64,000 nucleotides of DNA from Methylomonas sp. LW13 (GTDB lineage: Bacteria > Pseudomonadota > Gammaproteobacteria > Methylococcales > Methylomonadaceae): contig NZ_CP033381.1 in assembly GCF_016865255.1 (NCBI RefSeq), positions 1 through 64,000 of the forward strand. Reading direction: 5' to 3'. The translations under genes were made by a program, and so were the position numbers. The notes beneath the pieces are model-generated. The model was not told where the DNA came from and ran no database searches. It saw only the letters and a program-made list of their open reading frames with translations. This document shows positions 1 to 12,074 of the stretch, piece after piece (the stretch's first letter is position 1; every line of letters begins with the position of its first letter).

Positions 1-1317
1 ATGAGTGTGATTTGGAACAACTGCCTGGCCAAGCTTGAACATGAAATTCCCAGTACCGATTTCAGCACCTGGATCAGGCCGCTGCAAGCTGTGGAAACCG
101 ACAGCCAGTTAAAATTGCTTGCTCCCAACCGGTTTATTATCGACCACATCAAACAACATTTTTTCGCGATCATCGAAGACGCCGTCAACGAGTTTTCCAA
201 TGCGACCTTGGCGGTACAGTTTGAAATCGGCAGTAAAAAATCGCCGGCCATCAAAGCACCGGCACTTAATAAAAGTCCGGCGCAAAAGAAGAATCAACCG
301 AATTTTTTAAACAAAGCCTTCACCTTTGAAAGCTTTGTGGAAGGTAAATCCAATCAATTAGCCAGAGCCGCTTCGATGACGGTTTCCGATAACATCGGCA
401 AGGTCTACAACCCGCTGTTTATCTACGGCAGTTCCGGTCTGGGTAAAACCCATTTGATGCATGCCATCGGTAACGCGGTGCTGTTGAAAAAGCCCGACGC
501 CAATATCGTCTATCTGCATTCCGAGAAGTTTGTGCAGGACATGGTCAAGGCACTGCAACAAAACAGCATCAATCAGTTTAAAGAGTACTACCGCAGCATC
601 GATATTTTATTAATGGACGACATCCAGTTTCTGGCCGGTAAGGAACGTTCCCAGGAAGAGTTTTTCCACACCTTTAACAACCTGCTGGACAACAAACATC
701 AGGTGGTTTTGACTTGCGATAAATATCCCAAAGAAATCGATGGCTTGGAAGATCGTTTGAAGTCTCGCTTCGGTTGGGGTTTGCCAGTGGCTATCGAACC
801 GCCGGATCTGGAAACCCGGGCCGCTATCTTGATTAAAAAGGCCATGCAAGTCGGTGTGGATCTGGATCAAGACATCGCCTTCTTCATTGCTAAACGCATA
901 CCTTCCAATGTTAGGGATTTGGAGGGTGCGTTACGGCGGGTGGTAGCCAACTCGCAATTTACCGGCCGCGACATCACTCTGGAATTTACCAAGGAAGCGC
1001 TGCACGATTTGATTAGCTTGCAAGATAAGTTGATCAGTATCGATAACATTCAAAAGACCGTGGCCGAATATTTCAAGATCAGGGTAGCCGATTTATCCTC
1101 AAAAAATCGCAAACAATCCATCACTCGGCCACGACAGGTGGCTATGTGTTTGGCTAGAGAGTTGACCTCGCACAGTTATCCTGAAATCGGCGATGCCTTT
1201 GGCGGGCGCGATCACACGACGGTCATCAACGCCTGCAAGCGGGTGGCTGAGTTGAAAGATGACGATGTGAAGATGGCGGAAGATTACAAAAACCTGTTGA
1301 GAACCTTATCGCATTAA
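1..1317 (+). CDS. dnaA: Chromosomal replication initiator DnaA
   Basis: DnaA binds 9-mer boxes at oriC, melts the origin and loads the replicative helicase. The 438-residue protein has the usual layout: an N-terminal domain I, a linker around residues 75-105, an AAA+ domain with Walker A GSSGLGKT (143-150) and Walker B LLMDDIQF (203-210), and a C-terminal DNA-binding domain with the DnaA signature GGRDHTTV (401-408). The window starts on its ATG, so its promoter and ribosome-binding site cannot be seen; the sequence was probably rotated to start here. dnaN follows after a 189-bp gap carrying DnaA boxes. Length is slightly below the E. coli protein (467) because of a short linker. Confidence 0.98.
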   Translation: MSVIWNNCLAKLEHEIPSTDFSTWIRPLQAVETDSQLKLLAPNRFIIDHIKQHFFAIIEDAVNEFSNATLAVQFEIGSKKSPAIKAPALNKSPAQKKNQPNFLNKAFTFESFVEGKSNQLARAASMTVSDNIGKVYNPLFIYGSSGLGKTHLMHAIGNAVLLKKPDANIVYLHSEKFVQDMVKALQQNSINQFKEYYRSIDILLMDDIQFLAGKERSQEEFFHTFNNLLDNKHQVVLTCDKYPKEIDGLEDRLKSRFGWGLPVAIEPPDLETRAAILIKKAMQVGVDLDQDIAFFIAKRIPSNVRDLEGALRRVVANSQFTGRDITLEFTKEALHDLISLQDKLISIDNIQKTVAEYFKIRVADLSSKNRKQSITRPRQVAMCLARELTSHSYPEIGDAFGGRDHTTVINACKRVAELKDDDVKMAEDYKNLLRTLSH

Positions 1318-1506
1318 TTGCGCTTAAGTTGTGGATAAAGTGTGCCGAAAATACTCTATCCAGGTTATCCACAAACCTCATACAAGCTAAAACGGTATCC
1401 GGCAACAATGTTTGATACATGCTAAGATTTTGATTTAAATTAGATAAAACCGGTTTTCCACAGCTTTTTGTTTACATAGTAGTAACAATATATAAAAGAT
1501 ATTTAT
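1318..1506. other. Candidate oriC: DnaA boxes and AT-rich segment between dnaA and dnaN
   Basis: Two perfect DnaA boxes are visible: TTATCCACA at 1365-1373 on the plus strand and its complement TGTGGATAA at 1330-1338. TTTTCCACA at 1454-1462 fits the relaxed consensus TTWTNCACA. The stretch from about 1420 to 1506 is AT-rich and could act as the unwinding element. Bacterial origins commonly sit beside dnaA, so this is a plausible oriC, but the other flank of dnaA is outside the window and may also hold boxes. The same boxes could serve autoregulation of the downstream dnaN promoter. Confidence 0.6.
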
Positions 1507-2610
1507 ATGAAATTTATTATTAGCAAAGATCAAATTTTGCCGCCGCTGCAGCAAATCGTTAGCGTGATCGAGAAACGGCAAACCATGCCGATTCTTTCCA
1601 ATGTGTTGTTGCAGGCCAGCGACGAGCAGTTGGTAATGACCGGTACGGATACGGAAATCCAGATTGTTGCTAAATTAAATATCGAATCAATATCGAATTC
1701 TGGGGAAATTACGGTTCCTGCTAGGAAATTTCTGGATATTTGCCGCTTATTACCAAACGGCGCTGAAATCCACTTCGAGTTGCAAGACGATAAAGTCAAA
1801 GTTGTCTCCGGCCGCAGCAGGTTTTCTTTAAGTACCTTGCCAGCTGAACACTACCCTGAATTCAATGAGTCAGAGTTTGAGCATAGCTTTTTATTGAATG
1901 CCGGCAAATTCAAGAAGGCGTTGGATAAAACCGTGTTTTGTATGGCTAATCAGGATGTACGCTATTACCTTAACGGCTTGCTGCTGAATGTGAGTAATTC
2001 CAGGCTAAAGCTGGTCGCTTCCGATGGTCATCGTTTGTCGATTTATGAAGATGACATAGGGCAAGCGACCGGTTATGAATCCCGCATTATCATGCCCAGA
2101 AAAGCGGTGCAGGAACTCAGTCGTTTGCTTGATGATGCAGATGCTGAATTGAATATCCAGTTTTCCAGCAACAACATCCGAATTTATTACAAGGATGTGG
2201 TGTTCTCTTCCAAGCTGATTGATGCCAAATTCCCGGATTTCAGTAAAGTGTTCAATCAAAGCTTTATGAGTCCGTTGCTAATCCAAAAACAAGTCTTGAG
2301 AGATGCGTTAACGCGGGTGGCGATTCTGTCTAATGAAAAATACAAGGGCGTGACTTTCGATATATCCAGAGATTTGCTGAAACTCAGTACGCATAATCCC
2401 GAGCATGACGAGGCCGAGGAAGAGTTGATCATCGATTATCAAGGCGAGCCGTTGAGTATTTCGTTTAACTCGCAATATATGCTGGATGCGGTGTCCAATC
2501 TTGATTCCGAAATGGCGGTGCTAACCATAGCCGGCAACGCCAGCAGTTGTTTTATTGAAGAACCTGAACAGCCTTTGTTTAAATTTATCGTGATGCCGAT
2601 GCGGATGTAG
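1507..2610 (+). CDS. dnaN: DNA polymerase III beta subunit (sliding clamp)
   Basis: The clamp encircles DNA as a dimer and tethers polymerases and repair factors. The 367-residue length equals the family norm, and the N-terminus (MKFIISKDQILPPLQQIVSV) and C-terminal FIVMPMRM ending are typical of gammaproteobacterial DnaN; the C-terminal residues form part of the protein-binding cleft. It lies in the conserved dnaA-dnaN-recF-gyrB order, 14 bp before recF, so the two are probably co-transcribed. The upstream gap contains DnaA boxes, which could couple its expression to initiation. Confidence 0.97.
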   Translation: MKFIISKDQILPPLQQIVSVIEKRQTMPILSNVLLQASDEQLVMTGTDTEIQIVAKLNIESISNSGEITVPARKFLDICRLLPNGAEIHFELQDDKVKVVSGRSRFSLSTLPAEHYPEFNESEFEHSFLLNAGKFKKALDKTVFCMANQDVRYYLNGLLLNVSNSRLKLVASDGHRLSIYEDDIGQATGYESRIIMPRKAVQELSRLLDDADAELNIQFSSNNIRIYYKDVVFSSKLIDAKFPDFSKVFNQSFMSPLLIQKQVLRDALTRVAILSNEKYKGVTFDISRDLLKLSTHNPEHDEAEEELIIDYQGEPLSISFNSQYMLDAVSNLDSEMAVLTIAGNASSCFIEEPEQPLFKFIVMPMRM

Positions 2611-2624
2611 GTTGTCCAGGGATT

Positions 2625-3698
2625 ATGACCTTGTTAAAGCTGGATGTGCTGTCGGTCAGGAACATCCATTCAGCAAGTATCTCGCCGTCTCCTGCCATTA
2701 ATTTCATCACTGGTGCCAATGCCAGCGGTAAGAGTTCGCTGCTGGAAGCCATTTTTATTTTGGGTAGGTCCCGCTCGTTCAGAACCACCCATACCAAGCA
2801 GGCAATTTCTTTTGATCAGCCGCAATTGACGGTGTCGGCACAAAATCGGCAACAGTCCGGTTCAGTCAGTACGTTGGGGATACAGATTGACAATAAACAA
2901 TGCCAGATCCGCATCGATCAGGAAGATCGGCAAAAAGCGGATTTGGCTTACGCATTGCCGGTGCAATTGATTCATCCCAAGAGTTATCGCTTGCTGGACT
3001 CCGGGCCACAAATTCGTAGAGAGTTTTTAGACTGGGGGATTTTTAATCAGCACAAAAACTTTCTGCCCAGTTGGCGGAAGTTTAATAAGGCATTGCAGCA
3101 ACGCAACGCTTTGTTGAAAACCCGGCAAATTAAACAGCTGCCGGCCTGGGATAAGGAATTTGTGGAATATGGGCAGGTGATTAACGATTTTCGTTTGGCC
3201 TATGTCGCCAGCTTGCAACCGGTGTTTTTAGAAATGGCTAGCCATTTTTTGGATAAGGATGATGTCGATTTACGCTTCTTGCCAGGCTGGGACGATAGAC
3301 AAGCCTTAGACTTTATTTTGAAAAACGATCTAGACCGAGATATGCGCTATGGCTTTACACATAGCGGCCCGCACCGAGCGGATTTTCAAACGTATCAAAA
3401 CAAAAGACTGGCTAGAGACTATCTGTCACGGGGGCAACAAAAGCTTTTGGTCTTGGCTTTGTTATTGGCACAAGTGACCTTACTGAATCAGGAAAGCCCA
3501 TACTCGTGCGTCATTCTCATTGACGATCTAGCGTCCGAATTGGATACAGAAAACCGGGCAAAATTGATAAAATACCTCGTTGGATTGAGTTGCCAGGTTT
3601 TTATCAGCAGTACCGATATAGCTGATTTTGGCGACTTAAGTTCGGTAGAAAACTATAAATGGTTTCACGTGGAACACGGCGATGTAAAACAATTTTGA
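2625..3698 (+). CDS. recF: DNA replication and repair protein RecF
   Basis: RecF is an SMC-like ATPase that helps load RecA on gapped DNA. The 357-residue protein has Walker A GANASGKSS (30-38), the ABC signature-like LSRGQQKLL in the C-terminal third and the Walker B segment VILIDDLASELD. The start codon sits 14 bp after the dnaN stop. The last codons (WFHVEHGD) encode a parS-like 16-mer, and a second parS-like site begins at the base after the stop codon, so this gene end doubles as a probable partition locus. Confidence 0.96.
   Translation: MTLLKLDVLSVRNIHSASISPSPAINFITGANASGKSSLLEAIFILGRSRSFRTTHTKQAISFDQPQLTVSAQNRQQSGSVSTLGIQIDNKQCQIRIDQEDRQKADLAYALPVQLIHPKSYRLLDSGPQIRREFLDWGIFNQHKNFLPSWRKFNKALQQRNALLKTRQIKQLPAWDKEFVEYGQVINDFRLAYVASLQPVFLEMASHFLDKDDVDLRFLPGWDDRQALDFILKNDLDRDMRYGFTHSGPHRADFQTYQNKRLARDYLSRGQQKLLVLALLLAQVTLLNQESPYSCVILIDDLASELDTENRAKLIKYLVGLSCQVFISSTDIADFGDLSSVENYKWFHVEHGDVKQF
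3661..3676 (+). other. parS-like site 1 (inside recF)
   Basis: GGTTTCACGTGGAACA contains the CACGTG core and matches the ParB-binding consensus TGTTNCACGTGAAACA at most positions. It lies within the recF coding sequence, 38 bp before a second, better copy. ParB-parS complexes normally lie close to oriC, which fits the position about 2.3 kb from the DnaA boxes. ParA and ParB genes are not in the window. Confidence 0.7.
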
Positions 3699-3714
3699 TG
3701 TTTCACGTGGAACA
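3699..3714 (+). other. parS-like site 2 (recF-gyrB gap)
   Basis: TGTTTCACGTGGAACA differs from the palindromic consensus TGTTTCACGTGAAACA at a single base and starts directly after the recF stop codon. Together with the copy at 3661-3676 it makes a tandem pair 38 bp apart, expected to nucleate ParB spreading. No other good match was noticed elsewhere in the window. Confidence 0.85.
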
Positions 3715-3773
3715 AATAATAAAAATTAACAACTCCCATCACACACGATACAACCGATTCATGCGTGACATGA

Positions 3774-6224
<2,451 letters not shown>

Positions 6225-6226
6225 CG

Positions 6227-6294
6227 TGTCGGGTGCCACAATTAGTGAAAAGTGTGCCAAAGTAGTGAAAAATTAGTGACACAAAAAATGAAAA
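6227..6294 (+). repeat. gyrB-proximal transposon end with three tandem TnsB-type sites
   Basis: After the TGTCGGGTG terminus, three related motifs follow on the same strand: GTGCCACAATTAGTGAAAA (6233-6251), GTGCCAAAGTAGTGAAAA (6254-6271) and GTGACACAAAAAATGAAAA (6276-6294). Their starts are 21-22 bp apart, about two helical turns. Tightly packed sites are the hallmark of the Tn7 right end, the end that faces the attachment gene. Inferred role: TnsB binding. Confidence 0.8.
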
Positions 6295-6650
6295 AAACCG
6301 ATTGGCTTTGGTTCTTAGAACCCGAATGGGAGCATGTTTGCAACTGTGGGGGCTGATCGGCAAGACGTTAGCGCTCAACTTGATGTGTTTATAGAAATGA
6401 AAGAGACTGATCGTTATCGATCCGTTGATGCCCTTCGAGCGTGCGTTTAATCAATGAGGGCTTCCAGGTTTGAGCTGTCTTACGAACTGAAAAGCCGATT
6501 GGCAAGTACTTTGTCTAAAGTAGATTAAGAATACATACAGCTTGAATTTAGCTATTACAATTGTGAACGTCCCGTTCTTTAGGACAAATTTGGTATATTG
6601 GCACTGTGTCACTTAGGCTCGTGGGTGACTGATCTGAATTACCGCGACAG
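6295..6650. other. Intergenic leader between transposon end and HNH-NACHT gene
   Basis: About 356 bp without a supported gene. A TATATT hexamer near 6594 could be a -10 element for the downstream gene, but I see no convincing -35 partner. No repeat of the transposon-end motif occurs beyond 6294. Nothing else recognised. Confidence 0.4.
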
Positions 6651-9600
6651 ATGGCCAAAGAAAATAGAGACGAATTTACAGCAAAGATCAAGCAACAGAT
6701 AGCAAAAAGAGCTGGCTGGCTGTGTTCTGATCCGTCATGTCGCCGTCACACCATAGGCTCAAACTCTGATGGTGATGGCGAAATCAATCTCGGAATTGCA
6801 GCGCATATTTGTGCAGCAGCGCCTGGAGGTCCTCGTTACGACCCCACAATGACGCCCGAACAGCGTAAATCTCCGGACAATGGCATATGGATGTGTCAGC
6901 TTCACGGAAAAGCCGTGGATGCGAAAGACTCCACGTTTACCAAAGACCTTCTGCACGAATGGAAGGAAAAGGCACAAAAGGATTCGTGGCTACGCGTTCT
7001 CTACAATCAAGGCGTGCAGCAAGGCTTAGTGGATCAGGGGCTGTCAAAAGACGAGCTAAGCTTCCGTTTTCATGCCGCCGCCGCCGCCGATCTCAACGTT
7101 TTCAAACGATCTTACAAATGGCCATCGACTTCAATTGCACTGACGTTAGAGATTGATGGACTAAACGATCCCGTGAGCACATCGGCTTTAGCTACGGCAC
7201 TTGCAACGTTAGATGATCTTGTCCTTGTCGCACCACCTGGTATGGGGAAAACGACGACACTGTTTCAAATAGCAGAAGCAGTTATTGCCAATAGTCATTC
7301 TGTTCCAATCATTATTCCACTCGGTGACTGGTCAGCTGACGGGGTGTCGCTGCTTGAATCCGTACTTAAGCGTCCTGCATTCTGTGGTATTACAGAAGAT
7401 CAATTGCGCACCGTGGCATCAAAACCTGGCGTAATCCTACTTTTAGACGGTTGGAACGAACTCGACAAAGATTCTCGCAAACGGGCAGCAGTCCAGCTTG
7501 AGCGATTGCAGTTAGAACTGCCCGAAGTGAGCTTGCTTATTTCGACACGTAAACAGGCTCTCGATGTTCCGGTCAATGGCAAACGGGTTAACCTCCTGCC
7601 ACTTGACGAAATGCAGCAGCTTGACATCGCACGGGCAATTCGTGGAGAGGCGGGCGAGCGTATTATCGATCAAGCGTGGCGAACGACTGGTGTACGCGAA
7701 CTCATAACAATCCCTCTATATTTAACTTCACTGTTAGCTCTACCTGAGGAATCGCCATTTCCGGCTACTAAGGAAGAGATTCTTCGTCAATTTATTGGTG
7801 TTCACGAAGATAACAATTATTGCGTCGTAGCGCTCGAGGACGTTACATTTGGCCTCCACCAACGATTTTTGGAAGACCTTGCGGTAACAGCCACGCGAGT
7901 CGCAAATACGACTCTTTCAGAATCCATTGCGCGTAAATCAATTTCCGGAACGGACGACGAGCTCGTGGCCGAAGGACTAATTACTGAAAAGCCCCAGCCA
8001 AACTTGGTGCTGGAGGCGCTGGTCAGCCATCATCTGTTGGTACGAGATAACGTCCTCTCCGGTTATTCGTTCCAGCATCAGCAATTTCTAGAGTGGTATG
8101 GGTCTCATATGGTCGAGCGTCTGATGCTTTTAAGTGTTGGTTGTGAGAAGTCGCTGGAAGCATTGAAGTCGGATGTCCTGAATCTGCCTGTATGGGAGGA
8201 ATCTATTCTCTTCGCGTGTGAGCGATTGGCGCGCGGAGTTCAGCCGCAGTTGGAAGCCTGCTGCTCTGCTATTTTGGAGGCATTCACTGTTGATCCTATT
8301 TTAGCTGCCGAGATGATTTACCGCTCCACTGAGGCAGTTTGGGTGCGTATCGGGCCGACTATTCAAGGCCTTGTCAGGCAGTGGCACAAAACCGGAAAAG
8401 TTGATCGCGCACTTGGCTTTATGATTGCATCAGGCCGCCCTGAATTTCTCGATCAGGTTTGGCCGCTTATCACACACGAGGATGATCAGATCCATCTCTC
8501 TGCATTGCGTCTAGGTAGACGCTTTCGCCCTTCGATTCTAGGAAGCGACGCTGTCAAGCGGCTTACGGAGCTCCCGCCTAAAATTCGGAAAAACGTTCTT
8601 CTCGAAATTGCGTCTAACAGTGGCATGGATGGCCTTGATCTAGTGACCGCCGTTGCTAAATCTGATCCCGACTCAGAAATAAAAGCCGCAGTGGTCAATG
8701 AATTTGCGTGGCGCTGTGCTGATAGACACATTGCTGATGTACTAAAAGGTGCTGACAATAAAACTTTTGACCTTTTGGTGCAAAATGACCTGATTGATAA
8801 TCTAGAAGACGATGCCATCAAGACTAGACTCTCTGCAGCGCGGGAACGGCGGTGCAAAGAAGGCATGAGCGCCTACGATAAGTTGCACTCTCTGGTATAT
8901 GGGCGTGGCGATATCGACCGGAGTACTGAACTAGCGACCGTAATCGCCGAAATTGAAATCGACAATAGGCAGAATGGCACTGTCAATCTTATTCATGAGG
9001 CTGCCAAATGCTTTCCTCGTGCCGTTGCCGCTGGTATCCTTCGTCGTTTACAGGAAGGTCGCACGCTTCCGTACCGCGCATCGGAGCTGATATCCGAATT
9101 AAGTTTAGAGTTTGTTGAAGACAGTGATCTGTGCAAAATTGCGCTTGAAGCAGATTGTATTGATGAGCGCGCAAATGCTGCCGCCTCGGCGCTTAGTACG
9201 AAGTCGGTAGGCCGCATTATCGACAAGATGTTTGATGCCATAAATCAGATTCACGATACTAATGGCAATTATGATAAATCGGTAGCTGATCGCTATCATA
9301 TTCTTCTTAATCGAATCGGGTATACCAAAGCCCCATGCCTTCTTGCGGCGATCGAGGCAAGATCAGCGCAAGCTAACACTCAGAAAATTGTGGCATTGGC
9401 GGATCTAATCTCACGACACCCGCATGGCGAAAATCGTCGGGGTCAGCCGTTTGATTCAGGGGCTCTTGCTACGATTACAGAGTTTATAGAAGATTGGGGC
9501 AATCGATTGTTGGCTTCGGATGATGTGACGCGCAGGCAGCTCGCGTCGATTGCCACGCTTGCCTGTCACGCACCGTCTGCGGCGTTACTACCGTTACTTA

Positions 9601-11000
9601 AGCGACTGTTGGACGAAGAACTCCGACGTTGGCGAGCGTTCAAGGAACAGGCGAAAGTTGATCAGTACCGAGGAGGCTTGGCTACAAACGAAGCACGTTC
9701 GTCTTGGACGCTGCAATATCAGCGTGCGTTCCACGCGATCAATTGTGCAGAGACAAAGGCGCTGATGCGGGAATATTTATTAAACGAAGACTTCGGCTAT
9801 TCAGCTGCATTGGTGCTTGTCGAGCAGTGGCGGGATGTGAATGAACCGAGCGACACCAATATTTGGAAGAGCGGGCCGAATTTCTCACGTGTAACAGAAA
9901 AGCGAGCTGCACGCTTATCAGATCCTTCGGGGTCTTCAGAGGAAGCCGACGCCATTTTCACAGTCATCGAGCAGTTGATAGGAGAGGAGGCGACCGAGAC
10001 AATGAGGAAGCACGCGATAACACTTGCTATCGTGGCTACTGCACTTCCGCACGGCCGGCGAGACGATACCATTAAGGCAATTATCACCTTAGCGGATCGG
10101 CATCAACGCTGCCTACTCCTCACTAATCTCGTTCTCTCCGGCGTGCTACTTGATATAGAACTGATCAAACACGGTATAGCTGAGGTCTTTGAATCTGCTC
10201 AGAAACAACCTTGGATTTTGACAGAACGTTACGAGCTACGAGATTGGCTGAGTTTGTTGCCATTCAGTAATAGCTCAATTGATGCTTTTGACATTGTGCA
10301 AGCGTTACCGAAAGAACACCGCACCTCAGAAGCATTGGAAAAGTTGCTAGACGCGTTAGGGCACGCGCCTGGTGATAACGCGGAGAGCACCCTTTTCCGA
10401 CTCGCCGAGGCTGATCCGTACCTTTACGCGTCTCATGCCTGGCGCAACGCTGTGTCTTGTCGCGGGACGCTTACAGCAATGATGTGCTTTGTAAATTTGG
10501 CCGCACAGGGTGTTTTCAACGGCAAAAGTGGTGAGGATCAATGGCGTATATCTATGCTTTTAGCGGGCTTTATAGGCGAGCAACCTGCATTGCGCTCGTA
10601 CGTCTATGATCTTTTGAGAAACGCCCCTAACTCACCGGGGCTTGTGCTCCTCGCTAAGTCCGTCGCGGAAACCCCCGACGCGGACGGATTGTTGTTACTC
10701 ATCCAAATTGAGATCGAGCAGAAGCGAGCCTTTGTGTCCTGGCGTACGATTGAGCGTATCGTGACTCAGCACGTTCCTACTGAAAACTGGGGAAGCGCTT
10801 ATAACGTTGTGGCTGCGCCTGCCGTCGAACTACGGCGGAAACTGCTAGCCATGACGACTGACGGAGGCCCAGGAGACTCGGCTGCACGTTGCCTGAATAC
10901 GATCGACCAAATCAGGGATGAATACGGTATTCCTGTAACAGAACTACGCCATCCCGATCTGGGTTCAGGCAAGGCATGGCCTATTCTATTAAACCATTAG
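6651..11000 (+). CDS. HNH-like nuclease / NACHT NTPase with long helical C-terminus (probable anti-phage STAND protein)
   Basis: A 1,449-residue multidomain protein. Residues about 20-105 form an HNH-type zinc nuclease domain: C25 and C30, then AAHICAAAPGGPRYD (50-64), N77 and C82-x2-H85. A NACHT/STAND NTPase follows with Walker A APPGMGKTT (194-202) and Walker B ILLLDGWNELD (262-272). The remaining ~900 residues look like helical repeats, the usual sensor part of STAND proteins. Known bacterial Avs and bNACHT proteins use this effector-NTPase-sensor layout to detect phage proteins and then cut DNA. It is the first cargo gene next to the transposon end and reads inwards. No clear Shine-Dalgarno precedes the ATG. 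Defence function is inferred, not shown. Confidence 0.85.
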   Translation: MAKENRDEFTAKIKQQIAKRAGWLCSDPSCRRHTIGSNSDGDGEINLGIAAHICAAAPGGPRYDPTMTPEQRKSPDNGIWMCQLHGKAVDAKDSTFTKDLLHEWKEKAQKDSWLRVLYNQGVQQGLVDQGLSKDELSFRFHAAAAADLNVFKRSYKWPSTSIALTLEIDGLNDPVSTSALATALATLDDLVLVAPPGMGKTTTLFQIAEAVIANSHSVPIIIPLGDWSADGVSLLESVLKRPAFCGITEDQLRTVASKPGVILLLDGWNELDKDSRKRAAVQLERLQLELPEVSLLISTRKQALDVPVNGKRVNLLPLDEMQQLDIARAIRGEAGERIIDQAWRTTGVRELITIPLYLTSLLALPEESPFPATKEEILRQFIGVHEDNNYCVVALEDVTFGLHQRFLEDLAVTATRVANTTLSESIARKSISGTDDELVAEGLITEKPQPNLVLEALVSHHLLVRDNVLSGYSFQHQQFLEWYGSHMVERLMLLSVGCEKSLEALKSDVLNLPVWEESILFACERLARGVQPQLEACCSAILEAFTVDPILAAEMIYRSTEAVWVRIGPTIQGLVRQWHKTGKVDRALGFMIASGRPEFLDQVWPLITHEDDQIHLSALRLGRRFRPSILGSDAVKRLTELPPKIRKNVLLEIASNSGMDGLDLVTAVAKSDPDSEIKAAVVNEFAWRCADRHIADVLKGADNKTFDLLVQNDLIDNLEDDAIKTRLSAARERRCKEGMSAYDKLHSLVYGRGDIDRSTELATVIAEIEIDNRQNGTVNLIHEAAKCFPRAVAAGILRRLQEGRTLPYRASELISELSLEFVEDSDLCKIALEADCIDERANAAASALSTKSVGRIIDKMFDAINQIHDTNGNYDKSVADRYHILLNRIGYTKAPCLLAAIEARSAQANTQKIVALADLISRHPHGENRRGQPFDSGALATITEFIEDWGNRLLASDDVTRRQLASIATLACHAPSAALLPLLKRLLDEELRRWRAFKEQAKVDQYRGGLATNEARSSWTLQYQRAFHAINCAETKALMREYLLNEDFGYSAALVLVEQWRDVNEPSDTNIWKSGPNFSRVTEKRAARLSDPSGSSEEADAIFTVIEQLIGEEATETMRKHAITLAIVATALPHGRRDDTIKAIITLADRHQRCLLLTNLVLSGVLLDIELIKHGIAEVFESAQKQPWILTERYELRDWLSLLPFSNSSIDAFDIVQALPKEHRTSEALEKLLDALGHAPGDNAESTLFRLAEADPYLYASHAWRNAVSCRGTLTAMMCFVNLAAQGVFNGKSGEDQWRISMLLAGFIGEQPALRSYVYDLLRNAPNSPGLVLLAKSVAETPDADGLLLLIQIEIEQKRAFVSWRTIERIVTQHVPTENWGSAYNVVAAPAVELRRKLLAMTTDGGPGDSAARCLNTIDQIRDEYGIPVTELRHPDLGSGKAWPILLNH

Positions 11001-11231
11001 TATGTCAATTGCTGATATTCAATTTAAAGAGGTTAGCCCCGAGGCTAAATTACCACCAATGCTGTCAAAGTGATGAAGGCGCAAGGTGCGTAGTGTCAGC
11101 TACTTATTTATATGGAGTTGACGCTCTATAGATTCGGCAACCAAAATCTGGCCGGATTCGTTTTTTGAATTGGTGGCGGTCTTGATCGGAATACGCAAAT
11201 ATGGGGCGTGTCATGTGCAGAAGCCAAACCA

Positions 11232-11493
11232 CCCGCCCCCTATACCTACCGATAATGTATATTTTGTATTTGTCATTGCTGGAAATCGACCTAGACAATC
11301 TCGGGTAGACATTAGATTTACCGCGAAAATCCAAATTACGTCTCACCCCATTGAGCTTACCAGCCGTAGTAAGTTAGGGCCGCGGCCAAATATTAGATGT
11401 GCAATTTGCGTTATCAGTTCGAATCGATTTTTCTAAGAGCATAAATGCCACCAAAAATTAAAGTTTGATCTGTCGGTAGTTATAGGGGGCGGG
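11232..11493. repeat. Inverted-repeat pair, 20 of 21 bases matching
   Basis: CCCGCCCCCTATACCTACCG starts at 11232, and its near-perfect reverse complement (C to A at one position) occupies 11473-11493, giving a 262-bp unit. A related motif ending CCTTTACCTACCG lies at 11570-11583. No transposase lies between them. They may be ends of a decayed insertion sequence or a small non-autonomous element; I cannot name the family. Confidence 0.55.
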
Positions 11494-11751
11494 TCAGGTT
11501 ATTAAACAAGCAGTGTCGTTCAAAAAATAACCTGTCATTGCGTATATACATCGGTAGGGCAATCACCCCCCCTTTACCTACCGCTATCGCAAAGAGTATT
11601 CCTTCCGCTGCCGGAGATCGGCAATCATGTTCCAGCTGTGCTTTTAGATGCAATGCTAAGAAACGGACTAGACATAGACTTGCTGTTTATATCGTTTTGC
11701 CGATCACCATCAATTTGAATTCGATTCAAATTTGGGCGATCCCCGACGAAG

Positions 11752-11895
11752 AATTGGTACGAATTGTTCGAAGATACCAACGCCGCCAACGTGATTCTGG
11801 ACCGGATCGTCCACCGGGCTAATCCTATAGAACTCAAGGGAGAGTCGATGCGGAAGCTGAAAGGTATAGCACGGCCTAAAGCCCATAATTTGTGA
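11752..11895 (+). pseudogene. 3' fragment of an IS21-family istB ATPase gene
   Basis: A 47-codon open segment ending in TGA reads NWYELFEDTNAANVILDR, then IVHRANPIELKGESMRKLKG. This matches the C-terminal signature of IstB helper ATPases (ILDRLVHR...IELKGESMRK). The upstream ATPase domain is missing and no istA is present, so only the tail of an old IS21-like insertion remains. Confidence 0.7.
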
Positions 11896-12074
11896 ACCTT
11901 GCCGGGCCGAGGGTGTGCAAGTCGGTGTAGTAATGCAGTGTGGACAGAATAATTGGTCGCTATTAAAAATAAATTAAGGTGACGACTCAAAAATTGATTA
12001 CTAATAACTGATTTATATTATGTTTTATATGAATTTATTATCGTGAGGTAGCACTACACCTTTTAAAAATTATA

